From the NCBI RefSeq assembly GCF_033439725.1, contig NW_026944390.1, positions 1,612,001 through 1,676,000 on the forward strand: DNA of 64,000 nucleotides, in the 5' to 3' direction. The translations under genes and the position numbers were made by a program. The notes under the pieces are model-generated. The model did not search any database. It had not been told where the DNA came from and worked only from the letters and a program-made list of their open reading frames with translations. The stretch is from Neurospora tetraspora (Eukaryota > Ascomycota > Sordariomycetes > Sordariales > Sordariaceae). Positions 1-10,394 of the stretch are shown here, piece after piece (the stretch's first letter is position 1; every line of letters begins with the position of its first letter).

Positions 1-48
1 CGCCTCCCCAACCGCGCCCGCCTCCTCCCCGTGGCTCCTCGACGAACC

Positions 49-430
49 ATGGCCACAGAGCTCGGCACCTCCAAGTCCCCGCAAAACGGACAGAAGGGCT
101 TCGTCTCCGTCGGTTCACAGACACAGGGTGATTCGCCTTCGAACCAGGCTCCTACTGAGGTATGTTTGTTGTGCTTTTATGTCTGATTGTTTGGACGACG
201 GACGGACAACTTTCTATTTGTCTGCCTGAGAGACAGTTATGTATCGGTTGTTTGCTGTATTTGAAGTGACGAATGGCGTGTATACTGTGTGGTAATGTGA
301 ACTGGACAATTAGGCCAAACAAAACCTCCAGAAGGAGAGTAAGGGCAAGCCGGATGGGATGAAGGGGGATTCGAAGGAGGCGAGGGCCGCGGGGGGTGGT
401 CAGAAGGCAGGAACTTCTGGTCAGAAGTGA
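49..430 (+). CDS. Small hydrophilic protein of unknown function
   Basis: Two exons, 49-159 and 314-430, join in phase 0 into a 75-residue protein. The intron starts GTATGT and ends TTAG. The product is rich in Lys, Gly, Gln and Ser, has no Cys, no membrane segment and no recognisable domain, and is probably disordered and soluble. The ATG at 49 is the first Met in frame, but the frame is open from there back to base 1, so an upstream exon or an earlier start outside the window cannot be excluded. I do not recognise the family. The clean intron and intact frame across it are the main reasons to believe the gene. Confidence 0.55.
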
Positions 431-725
431 AGTGATGAGGTTCGTGTGTACGATATGTGAATGTTTGATGCGGTAATGAGTCGATGAGAATGGTATGATG
501 TATGGTTGAGAAGTGCCTGTCTTCTGACTTCGTTGTATGCTGCCATATTTACAGGAGAAAGTTTAAGCACGAGTTTATGATTTGAACTACTGGAGCGGAC
601 AAGTTTCTGGCTGGGCCGATGAGGTTGGGCGGCGTGGATGAATCAGAGAGTTTTGGTATACGTAGATAAGAGTGATTTTGTTGAGACATGTAAATTTACA
701 GCATAATTCCCCCCGTCTTTCCCAT

Positions 726-1888
726 TTACTGGCGACCGGCAAGCAACCAGACAATCACACCCTCCAAAGCGAATGTCGCAAAAACGACAATATAAAATGC
801 AACCGTAATCCCAAAGACCTTGAGGTACATCTTGACCAGTCTAGTCCAGCCTTCCCTCCCGAAAGTGGTCAAGGCGTCCCTCATGGTCAAGAATGTCTCG
901 CTGCCGCCACCTAGCACCGCTGGGTCCAGCTTGCCCTTGAAGGACCGGTCGAAGGGGACGATGGTATCCTCAGTGGGTGGGAGTAGTGAGGCTTGCACGC
1001 GCCTGAGGATGACTTGAGCCGGGATCACGGCAAAAAGGTATAGTAAGATAGCGAGAGCAGCCACTGGAATGCCCTTCAATAAGAGCATGCCCATGTTGTC
1101 GTCCGGGTTCTCGGGCAGACGAAGTGGCAGCCCAATTATAACAGCCAACAGCCGAGGGATTTCGACCGCCACGACACTGGCAGCCCAGTGTACTAGCAAA
1201 GGCAAGGCAGTGGCTTGGAAAACATAGCGGAACGGCAGAGTGCGGCTGTACCAGGGGCGAGCGGAGGGAGGCGTGATGACGATGTGTACCCAAGCGGTTG
1301 ACAGTTGCGTGAGCAGGACAGTAGCGATGAAGCTGCCGACGAAGTGTGGCAGGAAGGTGTAAACCGTTATAAAAGCGGCGAGAATAACCGTGCAAAATAT
1401 GGTTATAAGCCCGCAGACCAGCCCGCGGAAGTAGCCTTCCTGGCCCCAAACCCAGAGAAGGCGATGCGTAGCGCGTAGGGACGAGGTGATGGGCTTTCCG
1501 TTGGCTTCGATGACCTCAAATTCGCCCGAGGGCGCAGAGCCTTCTTGGGCATCGAGTGGAACGGGCGTATATTCAGGCGGTGGGTTTGGGTCTTCAATCA
1601 TAGCCAGCGTTGGGAAGACCATGTGCGCTGTGTAATAGACCTGTGTTGTTGCGGGCGGTTAGCATCATGGACAAGAGAGATTGTGTTCACGAGATGGCGA
1701 CTTACTCCAATGGCGGGATAAATGAAAAGGAGGGCCGTGATGAAGTATATAGCGAGAGGAAGCCCAGCGAGGATGGCCTCGTCATTTGAAGCTGGAGGGT
1801 TGCTGCCGCTGGGATCGTTGACTTCCATGCCATCCTCAATATACCTCTTGGCGAGGCTACCGCCCACGGCGGCGATGTGGTGTAGCAT
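726..1888 (-). CDS. Polytopic membrane protein, ascomycete-specific, function unknown
   Basis: Exon 1 is 1888-1706 and exon 2 is 1640-726, giving 365 residues. The intron has a GTAAGT donor, a GCTAAC branch point and a CACAG acceptor, and is phase 0. A short soluble N-terminus is followed by a hydrophobic segment that spans the splice junction. A roughly 70-residue polar stretch with Pro-rich motifs comes next, then several long hydrophobic segments across the rest, the last ending near the C-terminus. No catalytic motif is visible. Similar fungal proteins sometimes carry a ubiquitin-conjugating label, but nothing here resembles a UBC fold and I would not use that name. It is divergently arranged with ppm1, with 904 bp between the two start codons. 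Confidence 0.8.
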
Positions 1889-2792
1889 GTTGTGTATCCG
1901 GATGCGCTCGATATGGTGCCTTTAAAGAGACAAGAAAGGATGCGAAAGTCGAAGGGCGGAGGATTGTGAAAAGAAGGAGTCAGGATGGCCAATTCGGAGA
2001 CAACTGAAGCAACTTGTCCTCGGTTGCAAGATGAACAAGTGGCAAACGATGGATTATCGGGAACGATGGACGAAGCGAAACCACATGGAACCCGAAAGTA
2101 GAAGAAATGAAACCAGGCAGTGCATTGAGCGTGATGATCGCCCGTCTTATAAGTCATCCGCAAGGGCCGGACTGTTGCTGACAAGGCATCCTTGACCTAG
2201 CGTTAGTCGGCCGCTTCTACCACGGTAGCGTGGGGCGCTAACGCCAGGCAGCTCCTGCAGGCTGTACCCCGCCTGAATGTCAGTGGGCACAGGGGGGAGT
2301 TGCTTATCGCGCTTACAAAACAGGGTAATGCAGTTCGTGCCAGCCCGGCACCAGCTACAAGTTCAATTTCCAACTTTCAAATTTCAAACCTTCGCATTCC
2401 ACCCACCGCAACCCGATATAGAGCAAAGCAGTGCAAAAAGCCGGCTACTGGGCCAGCTGCGTTTCGTGGATGCGTTTCCGTTCTTTCAGCGTTGATATTG
2501 CTCGAGATACTTGCGGTTCGACTGGAACTGAGGTACCTGGACTTGGCGAGAAAAGGTGGAAGAAAGCGCCAAGACTGTAAGCGCGATAATCGACACCCAC
2601 AGGGGCACTTGCAGTTTGCTTGCAGTTTGCTTCGGGTCTTGGCGGGGCAACCACCCCTGCAACACCGTACATAGTACAGGAACATCGGCTGTGACGACGT
2701 CAGAGCTTCCTTCAACACCACAAACGGGGAGCTCACCCGACATTATCTACATCCCAACCCGAATATCACACAAAACCAGAACAGCTTACCTC
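1889..2792. promoter_or_regulatory. Divergent intergenic region between the membrane protein gene and ppm1
   Basis: This 904-bp stretch separates two divergently transcribed genes and must hold both promoters and leaders. An open frame in phase with ppm1 runs through 2556-2792, but it starts at a non-ATG codon and lacks the character of a methyltransferase N-terminus, so I treat it as leader. No defined operator was recognised. Confidence 0.4.
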
Positions 2793-4091
2793 ATGTCTGG
2801 AACAGCACCCTCAATACCAAACCTCCTCACCCTACGTGGTCGTATCGGCGGCGCCGGCGTCACTCGGGGCCGTTACCGGGGCGTCATCCACCGGGGAGGT
2901 CGCAGCCACGGTTCTGGAGCACCCAGTGCCTCAGCAGCTCACGATGCCACCATCCAAGGCACCGACACCGACGCCGCCGTCTCCCGTCTCAGCGCGGTTC
3001 AGATAGGCTATCTCGACGATCCGTATGCCGAGCTGTTTGCCCAGTCCGGCCCCGGTACCGCCAGGCGACTGCCCATCATCAACCGAGGCACCCACGCCCG
3101 CACGACGGCCATCGACAAGCTTGTCGACAAGTTCCTCGACGACACCGAGAGCTCTCCAGAAGGGCGACAGATCGTCTCTCTAGGCGCCGGCACCGATACT
3201 CGCAGCCTCCGATTATTCTCCCCTTCCGCCCCGACGCCGCGTAAGCGCGTCATCTACCATGAGATCGACTTCCCCGTCATGTGCGAGAAGAAGCAGCGCA
3301 TCGTCCGCGGCGCACCCCAGCTGCGGTCTATTCTCTCCGACCCGGAATCTGTGGAGGAATTGAGCCAACACGGCGGTGGAAACTCCTGGCACAGCAAGGC
3401 CGTGGCGGAAAAGCACGAAGGAAGCGAGCTCTGGGTCCACGGGCTAGATCTCCGCGCTATTGCGGCCTCGCAACAGCCTCAGCAGCCACTACCACCGGGG
3501 GTACCGATCGGTTCTAGGGGACTTCACGCTTCACCCTCTGACAGCGATTCGACAACACAACAAAAGGAGCAAACCGAAGCTACAACACAAACTCAACAAA
3601 AAGAACCACTAACGCTAACATCCCTCAACCCGAACCTCCCCACCCTCATAATCTCCGAATGCTGCCTCTGCTACCTCCCTCCCTCAACCGCCTCCTCCAT
3701 CATATCCTTATTCACCACCACCATCCAATCCTCCTTAGGCATTGTAATCTACGAGCCCATCAAGCCCGACGACGCCTTTGGCAAGATGATGGTTTCGAAC
3801 CTTGCTGCTCGGGAGATTAAGATGCCGACGTTGGAGGTGTACAAAGAGGCAGGGGACCAGGAGAGGCGGTTACGGGAGGCTGGGTTTGGTGCGGATGAAG
3901 GAAAAGGAGGAGGAGGGGGAGCAAGGAGTAAAACGATAGAACAGATTTGGGAGGAGTGGACGAGTCAGGAGGAGAAGGAACGGGTGGATGCACTGGAGGG
4001 GCTGGATGAGGTTGAGGAGTGGAAGTTGTTGGCGGGGCATTATATTGTTGTTTGGGGGTGGAGGGGGGTGGGGGTTGATTTGGGGATATAA
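2793..4091 (+). CDS. ppm1: Leucine carboxyl methyltransferase 1 (PP2A methyltransferase)
   Basis: This is an intronless gene for 432 residues. The enzyme methylates the C-terminal Leu carboxylate of the protein phosphatase 2A catalytic subunit using S-adenosylmethionine, which controls PP2A holoenzyme assembly. Family marks are the tract leading to DDPYAELF, the AdoMet-binding motif GAGTDTR starting at residue 131, YHEIDFP at 155-161, and SECCLCYLPP in the second half. A Gln/Thr/Ser-rich low-complexity insert lies near residues 225-270, and an N-terminal Gly/Arg-rich extension of about 45 residues precedes the core. Such insertions are common in filamentous fungal orthologs. The start at 2793 is the first ATG in frame giving a sensible N-terminus; the frame is open 79 codons further upstream. 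Confidence 0.92.
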   Translation: MSGTAPSIPNLLTLRGRIGGAGVTRGRYRGVIHRGGRSHGSGAPSASAAHDATIQGTDTDAAVSRLSAVQIGYLDDPYAELFAQSGPGTARRLPIINRGTHARTTAIDKLVDKFLDDTESSPEGRQIVSLGAGTDTRSLRLFSPSAPTPRKRVIYHEIDFPVMCEKKQRIVRGAPQLRSILSDPESVEELSQHGGGNSWHSKAVAEKHEGSELWVHGLDLRAIAASQQPQQPLPPGVPIGSRGLHASPSDSDSTTQQKEQTEATTQTQQKEPLTLTSLNPNLPTLIISECCLCYLPPSTASSIISLFTTTIQSSLGIVIYEPIKPDDAFGKMMVSNLAAREIKMPTLEVYKEAGDQERRLREAGFGADEGKGGGGGARSKTIEQIWEEWTSQEEKERVDALEGLDEVEEWKLLAGHYIVVWGWRGVGVDLGI

Positions 4092-4752
4092 TACTTCTAG
4101 ACTTGGTGACCACTGGGTTAGAGGTGGAAACATAATGTTAATCGGGTACCACTTGAACTCGTGAAGACTTGACGGCTCGATTCTGTATGTCTCCTACCTT
4201 GACGGGTTTGCGAATGTCATTTGCCAATTACTATCAAAAGCTCGTGTCCAATGATATGTATATGCTCAACATCGGCAAGTACGTTTTGGCGTCTGCCATC
4301 TCTTTCATTCGACGAAGCGGCGCAAATTTCACGGGGCCACACTTTTGTCATCAAGCTTGCACCGTCGCAGTTAGTATCTATTATTACTCCTACATCATCA
4401 GCTATAAAAGCAACAGATGGGCCATCAAGAGACGGCATGCAAGGTGCCAATCGATCATGCCGCTCGTTCTCTTTCCCCAAGTAAAGAGCAAGTAAATATC
4501 CGGCACTGAATGATTGACCCTCTCTTCTACCTTATTAGACTGCTCACTTCAAGAATTAAACCTCTTTGCGCCGTAGTGCCTTTACTCCAACATGAATATC
4601 GTTCTTACTCAAAACAGAAAGCAAAATAAGCCCAACATCCCTAGCACTCCTGAGCCTATTGAATCCAGTTGCGCTTCCTCCTCTCAACCTCAAGAGCTCG
4701 TGGCTAAGTGACCTGGTTCTGAAAGCAAGAAAAGAGCCCAGAAACCCTCAAC
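4092..4752. other. Convergent intergenic region, no gene seen
   Basis: This is 3' flanking sequence shared by ppm1 (plus) and spt3 (minus). A short plus-strand frame at 4184-4495 shows no domain and no splice or codon support. I see nothing else here. Confidence 0.5.
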
Positions 4753-7700
4753 TCAAATAATCAACAAATCCGTCCTCGGCTGCAACCTAGTCCCATTGAG
4801 CATCGCCCTCCTCTTCTTGCTCGGATCCTGCAACCTCCTAAACGCCTCATGGATATGTCTCGGCTCCACCGGCGTCCTTCCCTCACCAGGGGGATCAAAC
4901 AATCCCTTGGGCAGCTTACGCTTCTTCGTAGGACCCGCCTCGCCCGTGCGCTCCTTGAGCAGGTCTTCATGGTCCTTGATCTTGAGCGCCTCCTCCGTGA
5001 TGCTCTGCACCATTTCAAACGTCAGGAACCCCAAAATGTCGACGATATCGTCAGAGGGTTTACTATCCGTCACCTGTCCGAAGCCGGCCCACTCCCTGAA
5101 CCGCTTGCCCTTGCGGTAGGTAAAAGAAGCCTGCCGGAACTCGGACCAGGTCACGTACTCCTCGCGCGTCATGGCCTTGGTGCGCTCGTCGGCTTTGCGC
5201 AGGCGTTGGAGGGTGATGTAATTCATTTCCTCTTCCTCCTCGTCTTCTTCGTCTTCGCGCTCGGGGACTTCAACAGAATAAAAGGAGGAGGGTTCCCAGG
5301 GGAGGCCGACTTTGGCTTTTTTGTTTTTCTTGGCTGCGTCGTCGACGGGACCGCCTGCGCCGGGGACGATACCAGCCGCGGCGGAAGGGTCTTCGCCTGC
5401 GGCGCCGATGTCGGCGTCGCCGCCTTTGTCTTCGCTGTCTTTGACGTTCTTGCGCACGTCTTTCCAGGATAAGAAGGTGCGCAGCCGAGAGACTTTGGGC
5501 GCGTCGTCGCGGATTTGGAAGATTAGGTCGTTGATGGTTATGGAGCGGGAGCCGCGGCGGGCGGCGAGTTCGGTGCAGTTTTTGAGCTGCGAGGGAAAGT
5601 GTTAGTCTTCGAGTTTTTCTGTGATATATGTAGAGGGCGCGCGGCTGGACAGTAATGACTTACCATATGGATGACCTGCTGGCGCACAATGTCTTCGATG
5701 ATGCTCGTGGTTTCAACGGATGGCTCGCCTGTTTCTCCAGAGACGTACATCATCTGACGAACATTGTTAGTAAATCTGGCAATGAACTGGTCCTTTGTCT
5801 CTGCTCTTTTCTTCCAGTAGAACTCCCATGGGTCTTTTGGGTACGGGTTGGCGAAGTCGTTGATGCCTCTACGCTCTGTTTCCGCTCCACTTGAAGGGAA
5901 GACTATGTTATTAGGAATTGGGGACTGAGGTCGCTTGGCCTGGTTTTCTGTGTTGATCTCATCAAGGGCAGTGTCGAACGCGTCTTGGAAGAGATCAAGC
6001 CCGTCACCAACTTGGTTGACGGAGGAAGAAATGGTAGGAGGACTCGCAGTAGGGCCTTCTCCCATGACTGTATCTTGCTGACTGGGCGCTGAAGGGATGA
6101 TGATCTCGTTATCGATCCAGTCATCCCACTCGGTATCCATTAAATCCTCATCCGACTGGGTGGCCAACTCTGATGGCTGATCCGGCGTAATGTTCTCAGG
6201 GATGGATGGTTCCTCGGGAAGGTCTTTGGACCCCATGTCCACGTCCATAGGCTGATAAGTCCGATCTTGAGCGGAAAACCAAACATCGGCGCTATTGATG
6301 GTCTTGGTCCCGTCCTCGCTCGGGTTACAAGAACTCCAGAAGGTATCGACGGCATCACCAGTAACACCTTCCGATGAAGGACATCTAGTCGCAGACTTAT
6401 GATCTTCGCATTGAGGCTGAGCTGTGATCTCCGGTAGAAGTATCGAGGTCTGACCAGCCTCGTCACTTCTGGTAATGCTCTGCAACTCACTCCCTGCAGT
6501 CATCTGGCCCTTCTCCAAAATCGTTTGGGTCTCGACAAGGCTTTCCAGGGCCTCCTTCGACACAACCGGTTGGTCAGGCTGTTGGGTCTCAGAGCCGGAG
6601 CTCTCATCCGGTGTAGCAAGGTGGTTTGCTAGCGAAGTGAGGACTTCTGATGGTCTATACGGAGGTGATGAACATTTGGACGGGAAGAGATGGCTGGGCT
6701 TTTCAGTTGTGGAATGAAGATGCCCGTTGCCGAGATCCCCCGAGAGAGACTCGTAGCTGCGGCCAGGAGCAATGATCAAATCCCCGGCATCATTTCCAGG
6801 ACTTGGATCTCTTTTTCTCCTGCTCTTGTGAACTGAACTTGTGTCGTCTTCCAGCGTAGCATTAGTGGACGCAAAACTCCCTAGGTGTGTGACCTGCCCA
6901 GAGACATCGGAATCTGCGAGAGGTTCAGACCCGCTACTTATGGACATCGAGTCAGACGATGATATGGACAGCTGTTGTTGCTCCTCCAAGCTACCTCCTG
7001 GGTGTGTGCCTTCCTAAGACACATCGGCACTCGGGAGAGAGTCGGGCCCGCTACTTATGGGCATCGAGACAGATGACGGTATGGACAGTGGTGGATCCTC
7101 CTCCATGTCAGGGCCAGAAGAATGCTGGCTACCTCCTGGGTGTGTGCCTTCCCAAGACACATCGACACTCGGGAGAGAGTCGGGCCCACTACTTATGGAC
7201 ATCGAGACAGATGACGGTATGGGCAGTGGCGGATCCTCCTCCATGTTAGGGCCAGAAGAATGCTGGAAGACTGAAACTGCCTGGGAGCTGTCCGAAACTG
7301 GAGTCCCAGAATGGAGGGGCTCCAAATGCTGCGGTGGTTGCTCGGAAGAGGCCGCCAAGGCGGCCCCCAAGTGAATGGCTGGGTCTGCGGGCACAAGCTG
7401 TAAAGGCACGCCTGAACTGTTGGCGGATTTCTCCATGTTGCCTTTTGGAGTGCTTCCTGTAGAGACACGACGTGTAGGGGTGTCTGATGGTGATTGCTGG
7501 CTTTCGAGAGTAGAGACCTGCTGTAGCCGTGGGCCGGAGGATCTAGTAGGAGGCCTTCCTCGCGAGGTCTGAGGGGTGGGATTGCTCGCTGAACTGGTCC
7601 TCTTCGGTTTTCTTGACGGCTGGGGAGTTTCTGATGGCCTCGCCGATTGTGACCGCTGGATGCGTGTCGAACGCCGCAGAGGAAGCATGAGCTCGGGGGG

Positions 7701-8514
7701 CTCGGGGGGCTCTGGTGAAGATATGTCTTCCTTCGCGGCCGACGCGACGGTTCCAGAACGAAGCCTCATGGTTTTGACTTTGTGGGACTTGTTGTGAATG
7801 TGAAATCACAGGTTTAGGTGGGTGAATGGTCGCGAGATGTGGATCTAGCTGCGTGTTCGAACGAAGGTGGTGGGTGAATGGCAAAGGAAAAAGAGCGGCT
7901 TGTGCTTTGCTGATGAACGAAACAAAAGAGTCGCCGTAAATGGCCGACCCACGCAGGTTGTTTTTGTTTAAGGCCAAAGTGAGATTGTTTGGAGAGGGAG
8001 TGAATCGAGGCTCCTGCCGTCCCTGGACACCCAAAAGGCCGATTTACCACGCGGCCCGGTAACCGGGCAACCAGGCAACCATTGAAGCTGGCGAGCAACT
8101 TTCAGTTGACGGCGAAAAGCAAGAACCACCTTTCTCTATTTGGGCATTGTACTGTGAGCAATGCAAAACCTCCCACTTCGCTGGGGCTCGACGGTATTCG
8201 CGGCTTTCCAGATGATGACTCGTCATCCCCAGAACGTTCTTCGAGATCTCTAACCTCTCTCCTGAGCTGGCTCAGACAGTCCGTAGTTCGGGGATTCACA
8301 TTTATAAGGCAACAGCGTGCACGGGCACAAAGCGACGGGAGGAGGATGCCAAAGCACGAGATATGAGCAAGGAGAAGTTTTTCAGTGAGCCTGAACACTT
8401 GCCAGGGCACTCTACTTGCGAAACACAATTGTCATTTTGCGCGCAAGGTGAGCCACTAACCTGCTGGATTTCCTGGCGGTATTTGTACTGTTTATCCTTG
8501 TCCTTGTCCGCCAT
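4753..8514 (-). CDS. spt3: SAGA complex histone-fold subunit Spt3, with a 2.7 kb first intron
   Basis: Three exons, 8514-8461, 5753-5664 and 5586-4753, give 325 residues, close to yeast Spt3 (about 337). Spt3 is the TAF13/TAF11-like double histone-fold subunit of SAGA that helps deliver TBP to promoters. Exon 1 encodes [18 protein letters not shown]. Exon 2 begins [21 protein letters not shown], the most conserved part of the family. Exon 3 carries [16 protein letters not shown] and [16 protein letters not shown], an acidic middle, then the second histone-fold half near the C-terminus. Intron 2 (77 bp) is ordinary. Intron 1 runs 8460-5754, with donor GTTAGT, branch TACTAAC and acceptor GTCAG, and at 2707 bp is exceptional for Neurospora. 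It contains a long same-strand ORF, listed separately. Confidence 0.9.
5754..7769 (-). CDS. Nested ORF inside the first intron of spt3 (unknown protein, in-frame TAG)
   Basis: A minus-strand frame opens at ATG 7769 and runs 251 codons to a TAG at 7016-7014. It then stays open in the same frame for another 419 codons and enters spt3 exon 2 without a break. The predicted protein is Ser/Pro/Glu-rich with an Arg-rich N-terminus ([10 protein letters not shown]) and no recognised domain. Near the end lies a compact, more conserved-looking segment with [17 protein letters not shown], just upstream of the spt3 acceptor. The TAG sits in one copy of a 138-bp tandem repeat whose sister copy has TGG. Possible readings are a separate gene, an alternative first exon giving an N-terminally extended Spt3, or a decaying insertion. 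An unusually placed GT-AG pair (7132 to 6998, 135 nt) would remove the TAG in frame, but its donor GTAGCC is weak. Confidence 0.4.
6991..7266. repeat. Two-copy 138-bp tandem repeat (46 codons) in the nested ORF
   Basis: Copies at 6991-7128 and 7129-7266 differ at only seven positions, all of them transitions. A third, much more diverged copy is recognisable in the protein just downstream (to about 6853). Each unit encodes a Ser/Pro-rich segment ending in a [10 protein letters not shown]-type motif. In the 6991-7128 copy the Trp codon of that motif is TAG. Confidence 0.85.
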
Positions 8515-9408
8515 CTTGATCGATTTCCAAAGGGCGATTGTCTGATTAAGTCGTTTATAAGCTGCCTTCTTTTAGAAGCGGTAACAAATGTCGAGGAGGA
8601 AAGAGACCACGCGTTCGATTCTGAGCGGGGTTCAAGATATTGTCGACAGGGCGAAGAAAGTATTGGGTATCAAGTTTTTGACGCAGATGACAAGGAAAGG
8701 TTAGGTAGAAGTGAAGGTGGGAAGAATGGAAATCAACCGTTGTGTGAGAAGCTGCAAGAGTTGATGTCCGGTTGTTCGGCGGACGTTGTTGAAGTTCCGG
8801 TAACCAACAAGGTTCCTGGTACTGTCACGTGATGCATACATGCCGCAGAACGTTCTTGGACCATGCGTCGTCGGCGGTTCAGAAGAAACAGTAATCGAGT
8901 TTGACGTCTCATCTTCTAAGACACTCGAGTGCAATCATAAGGCTGGGTCGAGTGCAATCATAAGGCTGGGTCGAGTGAATCATCTGCGAGATGTATTAGA
9001 CTGTTGAAGTGGTTGAACTCAGAATCGAGTAAACGGAAGTGATCAGGAGGTGGCATCGCAAATGCGATACAAAGTAGATCTACCTGTAGAAACACCTACT
9101 CCACACGAGATAGCAAGTACCTTCTACTTCCTCTTACGCATCCAGTCCACTGAACAAGGGGTTTCTTGTGACAGCCAATGACCCTGTCGATCCGCATGCG
9201 GCCCCACCACCTGCCCCACACAAGCTGTGTGCTCGCCGTCGTCCCGTCTCCTCCAACTTCACGACAACCTCGCAAGTTGCTTGAGCCCCATCTTATCTTC
9301 AACTTCATTGTCTGTCCCTTGACCAGTCGCTCATATTGGCATTGTCTACCTAAAAATATTCCTTTGAGACAGCAAACATCCAGTAATCACCCCAAACACA
9401 TCCTAGAA
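8515..9408. promoter_or_regulatory. Divergent promoter region between spt3 and ist1
   Basis: This 894-bp region holds the upstream sequences of both genes. A perfect two-copy tandem repeat of 23 bp (unit TCGAGTGCAATCATAAGGC plus GGG tail) lies at 8925-8970, with the start of a third unit after it. No known factor site was assigned to it. Confidence 0.4.
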
Positions 9409-10394
9409 ATGCCTCCCGCAGGAGCTGCCTTTGTGGTACGTCATCCCAGCTCCACCTCAAGTTAACTACAGTCCACAACATGTGACGTCTCCATGGGCGA
9501 TGAAGCTAACTCTGAACACAGGCCAAACTCAAGGTCCAACTGAAACTGGCCATCGCCAGACTGCGCATGGTCCAGAAGCGGGATGAAGCCCTAGCCAAGA
9601 CCCAGCGACGGGCTATGGCGCAGTTGCTAGATGTTGGCAAGGAGGACTCGGCCCGCATCCGCGTCGAGAACATCATCCGATCAGACATCACTACCGAGCT
9701 CCACGAGATTCTGGAACTCTACTGTGAACTCTTGCTCGCTCGCGCTGGCCTATTAGAGGCGCCCACATGCGACCCTGGTCTCGAGGAGGCCGTCAAGAGC
9801 ATCATCTACGCCGCGCCCAAGACCGAGATCAAGGAGCTTCACCAGGTACGGACGCTGCTCGCAGAGAAGTTTGGCAAGGAGTTTGCGCTGCAGGCTGTGG
9901 AAAACTCGGACGGCAAGGTGTCGGAGAAGGTTGTCAAGAAGCTCAGCGTGACACCGCCACGGGAGGAGCTTGTTGTCGGCTACCTAGAGGAGATCGCAAA
10001 GGTATATGGCGCGAACTGGCCGAAGAAGAAGGCGGACTTGGGCGACCCGCCTGACGTTATGGACGACGATGAGAACCCGAGCGGTGGACAGGCTCAGAAG
10101 AACCTCGAGGCACCTTTAAAGGCGGAAGATAAGGAGGCTGAGGCTCAGGAGGAGCTTAGCAAGGCAACGCCACCAGTGTCATTTGGACCTGCGAGCCCAC
10201 TACATGTCAACCCACCACCGCCGTCAACCGACAATATCCACCCCAAAGTCACGTTGAACCACCAGCAATTACAACCAAAGCAACCTCCGGCGAGTGGTGG
10301 AGTTGTCAAGAAGGCACCTGCAAAGGGGAGTATTGCGGACGGCATTCCTGACGTGGATGAGCTGGCTAAGCGGTTTGCGGCTTTGAAGAAGTAG
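9409..10394 (+). CDS. ist1: Ist1-family regulator of Vps4 / ESCRT-III
   Basis: Exon 1 is 9409-9435 and exon 2 is 9522-10394, giving 299 residues. The intron has donor GTACGT, branch GCTAAC and acceptor ACACAG. Ist1 is an ESCRT-III-like protein that binds Did2 and the AAA ATPase Vps4 and tunes multivesicular body formation on endosomes. The N-terminal two-thirds is the helical ESCRT-III-like domain, starting AKLKVQLKLAIARLRMVQ and containing RVENIIRSD and LLARAGLLE. A Pro/Gln-rich linker follows. The last residues (DVDELAKRFAALKK) match the C-terminal MIM motif region that engages the Vps4 MIT domain. Length, order and motifs all fit the family. Confidence 0.93.

Noticed and set aside
2556-2792. 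79-residue N-terminal extension of Ppm1
   Set aside because: The frame starts at a non-ATG codon and the extension has leader-like composition; the ATG at 2793 is the first good start.
7014-7250. Reading the plus-strand frames across the 138-bp repeat as a gene
   Set aside because: They are shadows of the minus-strand repeat; codon choice and continuity favour the minus strand.
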